Shown here piece by piece: positions 1 through 8,012 of a stretch of DNA of 64,000 bases. The position numbers were made by a program, and so were the translations under genes. Numbering within the stretch: the stretch's first letter is position 1; each line of letters starts with the position of its first letter. The notes beneath the pieces were generated by a model. The model ran no database searches. It saw only the letters and a list, made by a program, of their open reading frames with translations, and was not told where the DNA came from. Origin of the DNA: Halosimplex aquaticum (GTDB lineage Archaea > Halobacteriota > Halobacteria > Halobacteriales > Haloarculaceae); assembly GCF_028747785.1 (NCBI RefSeq), contig NZ_CP118158.1:4340001-4404000 (forward strand), written 5' to 3'.

Positions 1-483
1 GGACGCGGTCTGGCCGCAGCGCTCGCGCTCGGGGCGGACGGTGTCTGGGTCGGGACCCGCTTCGTCGCGACGGAGGAGGCCGACGCGCACGAGCGCTACC
101 GGTCGGCCGTGGTCGACGGCGCGGCCGACGAGACGGTCCGCGGGACGCCGTTCCCGAAGGGGTGGCCCGACCAGCCCCATCGAACGCTCGAATCACGTGC
201 CACCGAGCGGTGGATCGCCGCGGGGCGACCGCCGCTTGACGAACGAGACGACGCCGACCGGGTCGTGGCCGAGACGGCGTCGGGCGAGCCGCTCGAACGG
301 TACGTCGACCTGCCGCCGCTGTCGGGCGTCGACGGGTGTGTCGAGGAACTGCCACACTACGCCGGACAGAGCGTCGGCGGCGTGGACGAGGTCGTGCCTG
401 CGGCCGCCGTCGTAGAGCGGTTGGTCGAGGACGCGACGGCGACCGTCGAGTCGCTCGAACGACTCCGCGACGACGACGCCTGA
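1..483 (+). CDS. Nitronate monooxygenase (partial, 3-prime end)
   Basis: The reading frame is open from the first base and ends at a TGA at 481-483, so only the C-terminal part (about 160 residues) is present. The segment GADGVWVGTRFVATEEA is the typical C-terminal FMN/phosphate-binding region of the NAD(P)H-dependent flavin oxidoreductase / 2-nitropropane dioxygenase family, which oxidises alkyl nitronates using FMN. The remaining tail matches the usual helical C-terminus of the family. An internal GTG at 109 is not the start because the homologous sequence continues upstream of it. The start lies outside the window. Confidence 0.85.
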   Translation, partial: GRGLAAALALGADGVWVGTRFVATEEADAHERYRSAVVDGAADETVRGTPFPKGWPDQPHRTLESRATERWIAAGRPPLDERDDADRVVAETASGEPLERYVDLPPLSGVDGCVEELPHYAGQSVGGVDEVVPAAAVVERLVEDATATVESLERLRDDDA

Positions 484-585
484 AGCCGTTCGTCAGTCCG
501 TCGGACGGACGGCGTCCCAGCGGAGGTCCCGACGTCTGAAGCGACCGGTCGAGGCGTGTGCAGGCCTCTCACGCTATTTCGTCTT

Positions 586-750
586 CGAAAGGGCTTTTAG
601 TACTCCTCTGCCAGTACGGTGTACAGCCTGTGCGGGGTTGATGATGCTCCTAGCCTCTCAGGATATCTCGCCGCGATCCGTTCGCGGTGCCCGGGCGTCT
701 GCCCGGACCGGCGGGGGAGCGCGAGCCCACGCGCAGGAGGTGATCCACAA
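586..750 (+). promoter_or_regulatory. Promoter and structured leader of the rpl7ae operon
   Basis: A BRE-like CGAAA (586-590) and a TTTTAGTA TATA-like element (595-602) predict transcription starting near 625, leaving an unusually long leader of about 125 nt. The leader holds a box-C-like TGATGATG (639-646), two perfect 6-bp hairpins (671-687, stem CCGCGA; 691-706, stem CCGGGC) and a full-length anti-16S Shine-Dalgarno GGAGGTGATCC (737-747) just before the ATG at 751. Most genes here look leaderless, so this leader stands out. L7Ae is known to bind kink-turns, and autoregulation by leader binding has been reported in other archaea. That this applies here is inference. Confidence 0.5.
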
Positions 751-1113
751 ATGCCAGTATACGTAGATTTCGACGTGCCCGCGGACCTCGAGGACGACGC
801 CCTCGAGGCCCTCGAGGTCGCACGAGACACAGGGACAGTGAAGAAAGGAACCAACGAGACGACCAAAGCCGTCGAGCGCGGCAACGCCGAGCTCGTCTTC
901 GTCGCCGAGGACGTCCAGCCCGAGGAGATCGTCATGCACCTCCCCGAGCTCTCGGACGAGAAGGACATCCCGTTCGTCTTCATCGCGACGCAGGACGACG
1001 TTGGCCACGCGGCCGGCCTCGAAGTCGGCAGCGCGGCCGCCGCCATCGTCGACGCGGGCGACGCCCAGGACGACGTCGACGACATCGCCGCCAAGGTCGA
1101 GGAACTTCGGTAG
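751..1113 (+). CDS. rpl7ae: Ribosomal protein L7Ae
   Basis: The 120-residue protein has the L7Ae/L30e/S12e fold and the kink-turn recognition motif GTNETTK (residues 33-39, with N35, E36 and K39). It binds kink-turns in 23S rRNA, box C/D and H/ACA guide RNAs and archaeal RNase P RNA. The frame stays open upstream to a GTG at 619, but the ATG at 751 is chosen because a strong Shine-Dalgarno (GGAGGTGATCC) precedes it and homologues begin with this sequence. It heads the operon with rps28e, rpl24e and ndk, an order widely conserved in Euryarchaeota. Confidence 0.97.
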   Translation: MPVYVDFDVPADLEDDALEALEVARDTGTVKKGTNETTKAVERGNAELVFVAEDVQPEEIVMHLPELSDEKDIPFVFIATQDDVGHAAGLEVGSAAAAIVDAGDAQDDVDDIAAKVEELR

Positions 1114-1123
1114 GTGACCGACG

Positions 1124-1354
1124 ATGTCAGCTGAAGAAAACGACGGAGACGGCGGTTCCACGGCCGCCGAAGTCATCGAAGTCGTGGGCCGCACGGGGAT
1201 GCACGGCGAGGCCATGCAGGTCAAGTGCCGGATCCGCGGCGGCGAGAACCAGGGCCGCATCATCACGCGAAACGTCCTCGGGCCGGTCCGCGAGGGTGAC
1301 GTGCTCCAGCTCCGCGAGACCGCCCGCGAGGCCGACCAGATCGGAGGCCAATAA
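1124..1354 (+). CDS. rps28e: Ribosomal protein S28e
   Basis: The 76-residue protein contains the S28e OB-fold with the signature [19 protein letters not shown] and [13 protein letters not shown]. It is a small-subunit protein near the mRNA exit/decoding face. The N-terminal dozen residues are acidic and glycine-rich, as is common in halophiles. It starts 10 nt after rpl7ae and its TAA overlaps the ATG of rpl24e by one base, so the two genes are translationally coupled. Confidence 0.97.
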   Translation: MSAEENDGDGGSTAAEVIEVVGRTGMHGEAMQVKCRIRGGENQGRIITRNVLGPVREGDVLQLRETAREADQIGGQ

Positions 1355-1791
1355 TGCCACGAACGCGCGAATGTGACTACTGTGGCACCGACATCGAGCC
1401 CGGCACGGGCACCATGTTCGTCCGCGTCAACGGCTCGACCATCCACTACTGCTCCTCGAAGTGCGAGAAGAACGCCAACCTCGGCCGCGAGTCCCGCGAC
1501 CTCGAGTGGGCCGGCGAAGAGCCCGAAGGCGCCGACACCTCGGCGCCCGACGAGGACGTGACCGAGACCGAGTCCGGCGAAGCCGTCGACACAGAGGGCG
1601 AGGACGTCACGACCGAGACCGACGAGGACGTCGCCGAGGACGTCGAGGAGTCCGAAGTCGCCGACGCGAGCGAAGTCGACGACGAGGACGAGCAGCCCGA
1701 GGCGGAGGACGCGGACGTCGACGCCACCGAGAGCGCCGACACCGACACCGAGGCCGAAGGCGAGGAAGACGAAGAGGAGGCCGAGGCATGA
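1354..1791 (+). CDS. rpl24e: Ribosomal protein L24e with long acidic tail
   Basis: Residues 1-53 form a complete L24e zinc-ribbon protein with ligands C7, C10, C33 and C37. Archaeal L24e usually ends about here (roughly 55-65 residues). This one continues for about 90 residues that are almost entirely Asp, Glu, Ala, Thr, Val and Ser, giving 145 residues in total. The tail uses the same GC-rich codon style as the rest and runs exactly into the ATGA overlap with ndk, so it is not an obvious frameshift product. Its function is unknown. It could be a solvent-exposed halophilic extension, or could recruit translation factors. Confidence 0.93.
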   Translation: MPRTRECDYCGTDIEPGTGTMFVRVNGSTIHYCSSKCEKNANLGRESRDLEWAGEEPEGADTSAPDEDVTETESGEAVDTEGEDVTTETDEDVAEDVEESEVADASEVDDEDEQPEAEDADVDATESADTDTEAEGEEDEEEAEA

Positions 1792-2267
1792 GCCACCACG
1801 ACGAACGCACGTTCGTGATGGTCAAGCCCGACGGGGTCCAGCGCAACCTGACCGGCGAGGTCATCACTCGCCTCGAAGAGCGCGGTCTGAAGCTCGTCGC
1901 CGCGAAGTTCATGCAGATCGACGAGGACCTCGCACAGCAGCACTACGGCGAGCACGAGGACAAGCCGTTCTTCGACGACCTGGTCGAGTTCATCACCTCG
2001 GGCCCGGTCATGGCGATGGTCTGGGAAGGCGCCGACGCGACCCGACAGGTCCGCCGCATGATGGGCGCGACCGACCCCGCCGAGGCCGCCCCGGGCACCA
2101 TCCGCGGCGACTACGGCCTCGACCTGAGCCAGAACGTCATCCACGGCTCGGACCACGAGGACGAGGGCGCCAACGAACGCGAGATCGAGCTGTTCTTCGA
2201 CGAGGACGAACTCGTCGACTACGCCCGGGCGGACGAGCCCTGGGTCTACGAAGACGAGTCTCACTGA
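1788..2267 (+). CDS. ndk: Nucleoside diphosphate kinase
   Basis: The 159-residue enzyme transfers the gamma phosphate between nucleoside di- and triphosphates through a phospho-histidine. The motif NVIHGSD places the catalytic residue at H119, and K13 in MVKPDG is the conserved nucleotide-binding lysine. The ATG at 1788 overlaps the rpl24e stop (ATGA), which fixes the start even though the frame is open much further upstream through the antisense-like shadow of rpl24e. It is the last gene of the ribosomal operon. Confidence 0.97.
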   Translation: MSHHDERTFVMVKPDGVQRNLTGEVITRLEERGLKLVAAKFMQIDEDLAQQHYGEHEDKPFFDDLVEFITSGPVMAMVWEGADATRQVRRMMGATDPAEAAPGTIRGDYGLDLSQNVIHGSDHEDEGANEREIELFFDEDELVDYARADEPWVYEDESH

Positions 2268-2292
2268 GGCCGACCGGCGGTCTCGATTTTCG
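2268..2292 (+). terminator. Probable terminator of the rpl7ae-ndk operon
   Basis: Directly after the ndk stop there is a GC-rich segment with CCGACCGGCGG followed by a run of five T (2287-2291). Archaeal intrinsic termination mainly needs a T-rich tract, so this is a plausible 3-prime end. The run is short and the call is tentative. Confidence 0.35.
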
Positions 2293-2379
2293 CTACTCGA
2301 CTCCGCGACGAGCGACTGCCATCGCTTCTCCCTCCCGCGGCTACGCGGGTCCCTCGCCGGGTCCTCGTCGCCGCGACTG

Positions 2380-2412
2380 ATACATTTTTGGCACCCCCTA
2401 TCCAATAGGGGG
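2380..2412 (+). promoter_or_regulatory. Promoter with perfect palindrome before the kinase gene
   Basis: A T-rich element ATACATTTTTGG near 2380-2391 is a weak TATA candidate. It is followed at once by a perfect 8-3-8 inverted repeat CCCCCTAT-CCA-ATAGGGGG (2394-2412), and the GTG start is only two bases further on (2415). The palindrome therefore covers the expected transcription start of a leaderless mRNA, a position typical of an archaeal repressor operator. A 5-prime RNA hairpin is the alternative reading. Confidence 0.45.
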
Positions 2413-2414
2413 TC

Positions 2415-3428
2415 GTGCAGACGACATCGGCCGCCGACATCGAAGCCGTCCTCGACGAGTCCGGGCCGGACTACGAGGACTTCAGCTACGAACCGGCCAC
2501 GGGTGGGACGCGCGCTGACGTGTACATGGTCACGCTCGTCTACCGGGGGACCGAGTACGAGGTGTACGTGAAATTCAAACCGGCGGGCGAGGAGCGGTTC
2601 GCGGTCGAACCGACGCTCCACGACTACGTCGCCGACCGGACCGAGATCCCGATCCCCCGGATCCTGGTGTTCAAGGAGGACCCCGAGCGGTCGGTCCCGC
2701 CGTACTTCGTCACCGAACGGGTCCGCGGCGACAACCTCGCCGACAAGTACGGCGAGATGACCGACGACGACTGGGAGCGGGTGATCGAACAGGTCGGGTC
2801 GATCATGGGCGACCTGCACTCGGAGATCGCCTTCGAGGCGTTCGGTCGGCTGATGCTCTACGACGGGCGGATCACGATCCGCAACTGGCGGGGCAACTGG
2901 CGGGAGTACTTCGCCGACCTGACGCGTTCGCACATCGACCGCCTCGCCGACACGCCCTTCGAGGGCGTCCAGTCGCGCGCCCGCGATGCCATCGAGGACA
3001 CCCTCCCGCTGATCCCCGAGGACGGTATGCCGCGGCTGGTCCACGACGACATGCAGCCGACGAACCTGCTCTGCATGCTCGACCAGACGGACCCGATCAC
3101 GGCCGTCCTGGACTGGCAGGACACGCTCGCGGCCCACCGCGACTACCAGCTCGCGCAGTCGGAGTTCCTCTACATCGACTCGACGTTCGACGACCCGCAG
3201 GTCCGCGAGCGCCTCCGCCAGAAGCTCTACGAGGGGTACCGCACCCACCACGAGTTCGAGGCCGACGAGCGCTACGAGCAGTGCAAGCCGATCTACCAGC
3301 TGTCGACGCTGCTCTGGCGGATGACCGGGTTCGACGACGCATTCGCCGAGGACGACCTCGGCCGCGCCCGCGCGGAGTTCCAGTACCGCCAGCAGTTCGA
3401 CCGACTCCTCGACGCCGTCCCGCGGTGA
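2415..3428 (+). CDS. Aminoglycoside-phosphotransferase-like kinase
   Basis: The 337-residue protein has the APH/choline kinase fold. Visible are an N-lobe lysine in EVYVKFK (K53), the catalytic Brenner motif HDDMQPTN (H210, D212, N217) and the metal-binding LDW at D233. The family phosphorylates small molecules (aminoglycosides, choline, homoserine, sugars), and haloarchaeal members are usually of unknown substrate, so no antibiotic-resistance role is claimed. The start is a GTG at 2415, directly downstream of a palindrome. It stands alone between ndk and the Yip1 gene. Confidence 0.85.
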   Translation: MQTTSAADIEAVLDESGPDYEDFSYEPATGGTRADVYMVTLVYRGTEYEVYVKFKPAGEERFAVEPTLHDYVADRTEIPIPRILVFKEDPERSVPPYFVTERVRGDNLADKYGEMTDDDWERVIEQVGSIMGDLHSEIAFEAFGRLMLYDGRITIRNWRGNWREYFADLTRSHIDRLADTPFEGVQSRARDAIEDTLPLIPEDGMPRLVHDDMQPTNLLCMLDQTDPITAVLDWQDTLAAHRDYQLAQSEFLYIDSTFDDPQVRERLRQKLYEGYRTHHEFEADERYEQCKPIYQLSTLLWRMTGFDDAFAEDDLGRARAEFQYRQQFDRLLDAVPR

Positions 3429-3522
3429 GCCGGGGCCGGGCGACGCGTCGTCGATAGCCCGCTCGGACTCCTGGCAGCATCGCAACGGCCTCGATCGACC
3501 TATTGGTCTACGTACCTGTCTG

Positions 3523-3540
3523 CCGAAACGAAGTACTTAA
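3523..3540 (+). promoter_or_regulatory. Promoter of the Yip1-family gene
   Basis: CCGAAACG (3523-3530, BRE) is followed by the TATA box TACTTAA (3534-3540). Transcription would begin near 3565, only a few bases before the ATG at 3569, so the mRNA is essentially leaderless. Confidence 0.7.
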
Positions 3541-3568
3541 GTTCTGACTGTACGGATCGACCGGCGTC

Positions 3569-4228
3569 ATGCCCTCCGTACTGGCCCTCCTGACCGACCC
3601 GGACGCGTTCTTTCGGACGCGGGTCCCCGACCCGTCGCTGAAGGGGCCGCTCGCGGTCATCGTCCTCATCGCCGCGGCGAACGCGGCGGCCGCTCTCGTC
3701 CAATCGCGGTTCATGTCGCAGGTGTTCGAAAGCGGCGGCATGGGAGGTGGGTTCGCGACGGCGCTCCAGGGGATCATCTTCGTGTTCGTGATATTCGGCC
3801 CGTTCGTGATCTGGCTGGTGTACGCAGGTGTCTTTCAGGGGATCTCGGCGCTGTTCGACGGCGACGGCGAGTTCTCGACGACGCTGGCGTTCACCGGTTG
3901 GGGGTTCGTCCCGAGCGTCCTCGGGTCGGTCGCGAGCATCGCGATCAACTACTACCGGTTCAACGTCCGGGGAGTCGACGTGCCCGACGAGATGTCGATG
4001 GAGGCGTACCGGCAGTTCAGTCAGTCGCTCCAGACCGGGCCGCTCGTCGCGCTGTCGGCGACGCTGGCCCTCGTCTTCACGCTGTGGAGCGGCTTCCTCT
4101 GGACGTTCGCGCTGAAGCACGCGCGGGACCTGACCCTGCGCCGGGCCGCCCTGACGATAGCGTTCCCGACCGCCATCGGGCTACTCGCGACGCTGCGGAC
4201 GCTCCTGGTCGCGCTGGAGGTCCTCTGA
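3569..4228 (+). CDS. Yip1-family membrane protein
   Basis: The 219-residue protein starts MPSVLALLTDPDAFFR, the typical opening of archaeal YIP1-domain proteins, and has about five hydrophobic segments (near residues 25-45, 65-90, 100-125, 155-180 and 190-215). Yip1-type proteins in prokaryotes are integral membrane proteins of unknown function. It precedes the CARDB-ATPase-permease genes on the same strand with a 67-nt gap, suggesting but not proving co-expression. Confidence 0.8.
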   Translation: MPSVLALLTDPDAFFRTRVPDPSLKGPLAVIVLIAAANAAAALVQSRFMSQVFESGGMGGGFATALQGIIFVFVIFGPFVIWLVYAGVFQGISALFDGDGEFSTTLAFTGWGFVPSVLGSVASIAINYYRFNVRGVDVPDEMSMEAYRQFSQSLQTGPLVALSATLALVFTLWSGFLWTFALKHARDLTLRRAALTIAFPTAIGLLATLRTLLVALEVL

Positions 4229-4295
4229 CGATGCGACGCGGCACAGCTCGCCCGACAGCCGACTCGCCCGCACGGCGGGCGACACCCTCCAATCA

Positions 4296-6095
4296 ATGAA
4301 TCGAAACAAGACGGTCGCCGTTCTGGTACTGCTCGCAGTCGCATCGATTCCGGCCGTTTCGGCCGCGACGAGCATCGACGTGACCATCTCGAACGTCGAC
4401 GTGAGCCCCTCCGAGCCCGTCCCGGGCGACGAGGTCACGATCGAAACCACGATCGAGAACTTCGACAGCAGCTCCGCCGGCTACTTCGTCGACCGGGTCC
4501 GCGTCGTGAAGGCCGACGACGGCGACGACCCCGAGGAGTTCGCCGACGTGAAAGACCTCGGAACGATCCCCGTCGGCAGGACGAAGACGGTCCCGCTGTC
4601 GACTACCTTCGAGGAGCCCGGCACGTACGACCTCCGGGTCCGGGTGTCCGGCCGTGAGACCGCGAACGACACGCGGACGCAGCTGAGCTACCCGCTCACG
4701 ATCACCGTCGCGGAGCGCCAGCCCCAGCTCGACGTGAACGCGAACGACTCCGCGGCCGGCGTGCGCGCCGACGGGTCGGTGACGGTGGCGAACAGCCTGG
4801 GGAGTCCCATCGAGAACGTCGAACTCACGGTCGGCGGCGAGACCGTGACGGTCACCAATCGCCGAGCGGTGCTCGCGACGCTGGAGAGCAACGCCTCGCG
4901 CACCGTCGAGTTCGACTACCGCGCCGACGAGCCGGGCACCCACCGGATGACGGCGACGCTCACCTACACCACTTCCGGCGGCGTGACCGACACCGTGACC
5001 GACACCGTGACCGTGCGGACGACCGAGGAACGCCCGCAGCTCGACATCGACACGAACGCCTCGACGGCCGGGATCGAGTCCGACGGGACGGTCACGGTCG
5101 CCAACGGGATCGGCGCGGCGGTAACCAACGCCGAGGTGACGGTGTCCGGCGACGGCGTGACCGTCAGCGACGACCGGGCGGTGTTCACGCGCGTCGCGGA
5201 CGGCGAGTCGGCGACGGCGAACTTCGACTTCAAACCCGCCGAGGCGGGCGAACAGGAACTGACGGCGACGTTGCGATACTCGACCCGCGGCGGGGCGACC
5301 CGCACCGTCACCGAGACGGTCACCGTCGAGACCGAGCCGCTCCGCGACCGCGTCGCGCTCGATTTGAGTTCGGTCGAGGGCGGCAACGCCCAGGCGGTGA
5401 AGGTGACGGTCCTCAACCAGGGTAACGCGCCGCTGTCGAACGTCAGCGTCCGGGGGAACTCGGCCAACGCGACCGTCGGGCAGGCCCTCCTCGACCGCGT
5501 GGCGCCCGGCGAGTCCCGGACGGTCCGCCTGAACGCGTCGCTTTCGAGCGACAGCGCGACCGTCGACATCGACACGACCTACGACGTGGGCGACCAGCGG
5601 GGACGGACGAGCGGCTCGACGGCGCTCACCCAGACGCCGGGGACCATCGGCCTGACGGGGCTGGAAGTCGTTCCCGAGGCGGGGCGGCTCCGGATCTCCG
5701 GCAGCGCGAGCAACCTGGGGACGACAGACGCCGAGAGCGTCCTCGTCAGCGTCGTCGACACCGAACGGGTGACGCCCACCTCGCCCAACCGCGAGTTCTT
5801 CGTCGGGACCGTCCCGGCGAGCGACTTCGTCTCGTTCGACGTGTACGCGACCGTCCGGGGCAACGTCTCGACGATCCCCCTCGAAGTCGAGTACCTCGTC
5901 GACGGCGAGCGCCACACGCGCACCGTCGAAGCCGACGCATCGGGCGCCAGCCGCGCGCTCGCCGCCGGGCCGCAGCCCGACCCGGGCAACTCCGGCGGTG
6001 GCTTCCTCCTGCCGGGGGCCGTCGCGCTCCTCGTCGTGCTGGGCGTGGTCGCCGTGATCGTTCGCGCGTGGAGGAACAGCCGTGGCGGTGATTGA
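4296..6095 (+). CDS. Exported CARDB/adhesion-like repeat protein with C-terminal anchor
   Basis: The 599-residue protein has a Sec-type signal peptide (about residues 5-23), several tandem beta-sandwich modules rich in N, T, V and D, and a C-terminal transmembrane helix (about 570-592) followed by a short basic tail. Modules two and three are close copies (each opens with PQLD and closes with a TVT-rich strand). The modules resemble CARDB/NEW-type extracellular domains. The end overlaps the ABC ATPase start by 14 bp, so it is part of that operon. It is probably the extracellular partner of the ATPase-permease pair, as CARDB proteins often accompany MacB-like systems in archaea. The cargo is unknown. 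Confidence 0.8.
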   Translation: MNRNKTVAVLVLLAVASIPAVSAATSIDVTISNVDVSPSEPVPGDEVTIETTIENFDSSSAGYFVDRVRVVKADDGDDPEEFADVKDLGTIPVGRTKTVPLSTTFEEPGTYDLRVRVSGRETANDTRTQLSYPLTITVAERQPQLDVNANDSAAGVRADGSVTVANSLGSPIENVELTVGGETVTVTNRRAVLATLESNASRTVEFDYRADEPGTHRMTATLTYTTSGGVTDTVTDTVTVRTTEERPQLDIDTNASTAGIESDGTVTVANGIGAAVTNAEVTVSGDGVTVSDDRAVFTRVADGESATANFDFKPAEAGEQELTATLRYSTRGGATRTVTETVTVETEPLRDRVALDLSSVEGGNAQAVKVTVLNQGNAPLSNVSVRGNSANATVGQALLDRVAPGESRTVRLNASLSSDSATVDIDTTYDVGDQRGRTSGSTALTQTPGTIGLTGLEVVPEAGRLRISGSASNLGTTDAESVLVSVVDTERVTPTSPNREFFVGTVPASDFVSFDVYATVRGNVSTIPLEVEYLVDGERHTRTVEADASGASRALAAGPQPDPGNSGGGFLLPGAVALLVVLGVVAVIVRAWRNSRGGD

Positions 6096-6852
6096 GACCC
6101 GGGAGGTCGTCAAGCGCTACCGCACCGGCGGGCAGACGCTGACCGCGCTGAAGGGGATCGACTTCGCCGTCGAACCCGGCGAGTTCGTCTCCATCATGGG
6201 TCCCAGCGGGAGCGGCAAGACCACCCTGCTGAACCTGCTGGGGCTGCTCGACGACCCCAGCGAGGGGCAGGTCCTCCTCGACGACGAGGACGTGACGGGG
6301 CTCTCCGACCGCGAGAAGACCCGGGCGCGAAAGCGCACCATCGGCTTCGTCTTCCAGAACTTCTACCTCATCCCGACGCTGACGGCGAAGGAGAACGTCG
6401 AGGTGCCGGCGCTGTTCGACCACGACCCGACCGTCGAGGAGCGCTCGGTCGACCTGCTCGAACGGATGGGTCTCGGCGACCGCCTCGACCACAAGCCCGA
6501 CGAGCTCTCCGGCGGGCAGAAACAGCGGGTCGCCATCGCCCGGTCGCTCATCAACGAACCGCGCGTGCTGCTCGCCGACGAGCCGACGGGGAACCTCGAC
6601 CGCGAGACGGGCCGGCAGATCCTCGACGAGTTCGTCGCGATCACCGAGCGCGACGTGGCCGTCATCGCCGTCACCCACGACGAACTCGTCAACGAGTACG
6701 TCGACAGGACCGTCGAGCTCGTCGACGGCTACATGGGCGAGGAGGTGCCCGCGGACGGCGGACGCCGCCCCGACGAGAGCGGCGACTCGGCGCCGATCAC
6801 GGACGGCGTGGCGTCGTTCGACGAGCGCGACGCCGGAGGTGACCCACCGTGA
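6082..6852 (+). CDS. ABC transporter ATP-binding protein (MacB/LolD type)
   Basis: The 256-residue ATPase has a complete set of motifs: Walker A GPSGSGKTT (40-48), Q-loop Q92, signature LSGGQ (142-146), Walker B VLLADE (162-167) and switch H199. The sequence is of the MacB/LolD/FtsE class, which drives FtsX-type mechanotransmission permeases rather than classical import. An acidic linker-like tail follows residue 215. The GTG start at 6082 overlaps the preceding gene, and its TGA overlaps the permease start. Confidence 0.93.
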   Translation: MAVIETREVVKRYRTGGQTLTALKGIDFAVEPGEFVSIMGPSGSGKTTLLNLLGLLDDPSEGQVLLDDEDVTGLSDREKTRARKRTIGFVFQNFYLIPTLTAKENVEVPALFDHDPTVEERSVDLLERMGLGDRLDHKPDELSGGQKQRVAIARSLINEPRVLLADEPTGNLDRETGRQILDEFVAITERDVAVIAVTHDELVNEYVDRTVELVDGYMGEEVPADGGRRPDESGDSAPITDGVASFDERDAGGDPP

Positions 6853-7997
6853 TGGGCTGGTTGCGCCGGCGGCTCCCCGCCCTGCTGATGGCGCGGCGCA
6901 ACATCGGCCGGACGAAGGTGCGCTCGGTGCTGGCGGCGCTCGGCATCGTCATCGGCGTCATCGCCATCGCGTCGCTGGGCATGTTCGGGCTGACGCTGCG
7001 GTACCAGCTCACGGAGAACCTCGGGAGCATCGGGAATCAGGTGATGGTTCAGCCGGCGGACTCCGAGGGGGCTCCGGAACTGCTCACCGAGCGCGATCTC
7101 CGCCAGATCGAGTCGCTCGCAAGCGCCGAAGCGACCGTCGCGCCGGCCCAACGGCGGTTCACCCGCGTGTCGTACGGCAGGGGGTCATCTGAAACCCGGT
7201 TCGTCATGGGGATGGACAAACCGGGGCAGCTATTCGAGGCCCGTGAGGGGGCGATCCCCCAGCCCTACCGCAGCGGTGCGCTGGTGGGGCCCGACCTGGC
7301 CGATCAGTACGACCTCTCGCCCGGCGACACGATCTCGATCAACGGCTCGACAAAGCGCATCTCCGCGGTACTCTCCCCGAGCCAGGGCTTCGGGTACACG
7401 AACCCGAGCGACCAGATCGTCCTCCCGACGCGGAGCTTCGACCAGCGGGGGTACAACGCGATCACGATCACCGAGAGCGACAGCACGCAGGCGAACGCCA
7501 CGGCGATGGCCGTCCGCTCGCGACTGAACGATCGCCGCGAGCGCGTCTCCGTGCGGGACTACTCCAGCGTCGCGGACCAGATCGGTCAGACGTTCCAGGC
7601 GCTGAACCTCTTTCTGATCGGCATCGGCTCCATCTCGCTGCTGGTCGCAGGCGTGAGCATCCTCAACGTGATGCTCATGAGCACCGTCGAACGTCGCCAG
7701 GAGATCGGCGTCCTGCGCGCCGTCGGCTTCCAGAAGCGCGACGTGCTGAAGATCATGCTCTCGGAGGCGGTCCTCCTCGGGATTATGGGCGGTCTCGTCG
7801 GTGTGGCCTTCAGCGTCGTCGCCGGGATGGCCATCAACCACTTCATCGTCGGCGACGCGCTGCTCGCGTTCCGCCCGGGGAACTTCGTCTACATCGGCCT
7901 CGCGTTCGCCTTCGGCGTCGGGACGAGCCTGCTCAGCGGGCTCTATCCGGCGTGGAAGGCGGCGAACGAGCGACCGGTCGAGGCGCTTCGGAGCTAA
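6849..7997 (+). CDS. FtsX-type ABC transporter permease
   Basis: The 382-residue protein has the MacB arrangement: one N-terminal transmembrane helix (about 25-50, after ARRNIGRTKVRS), a large extracellular MacB periplasmic-core-like domain (about 55-240) and three C-terminal helices in an FtsX domain with the conserved ILNVMLMSTVERRQEIGVLR. It should pair with the upstream ATPase. Start codons GTG 6849 and ATG 6852 are adjacent, and the overlap with the ATPase stop favours 6849. Such complexes couple ATP hydrolysis to movement of an extracytoplasmic domain. The adjacent CARDB protein is the likely partner. Confidence 0.9.
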   Translation: MMGWLRRRLPALLMARRNIGRTKVRSVLAALGIVIGVIAIASLGMFGLTLRYQLTENLGSIGNQVMVQPADSEGAPELLTERDLRQIESLASAEATVAPAQRRFTRVSYGRGSSETRFVMGMDKPGQLFEAREGAIPQPYRSGALVGPDLADQYDLSPGDTISINGSTKRISAVLSPSQGFGYTNPSDQIVLPTRSFDQRGYNAITITESDSTQANATAMAVRSRLNDRRERVSVRDYSSVADQIGQTFQALNLFLIGIGSISLLVAGVSILNVMLMSTVERRQEIGVLRAVGFQKRDVLKIMLSEAVLLGIMGGLVGVAFSVVAGMAINHFIVGDALLAFRPGNFVYIGLAFAFGVGTSLLSGLYPAWKAANERPVEALRS

Positions 7998-8012
7998 GCC
8001 GGCTCCACCCCG

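Noticed and set aside
639..706. Box C/D guide RNA upstream of rpl7ae
   Set aside because: A box-C-like TGATGA is present but I find no CTGA box D in a suitable position, so only a structured leader is reported.
2415..3428. Antibiotic resistance gene
   Set aside because: The APH fold alone does not predict aminoglycoside activity; haloarchaeal homologues are of unknown substrate.
1446..3485. Very long open frame on the minus strand over rpl24e, ndk and the kinase gene
   Set aside because: It is an antisense shadow of GC-rich coding sequence: composition is repetitive Arg/Val/Asp without any domain, and the plus-strand genes have recognisable motifs.
4293..6113. 606-codon minus-strand frame over the CARDB gene
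   Set aside because: Antisense shadow with low-complexity Arg/Gly/Val sequence. The plus strand has a signal peptide and repeated modules.
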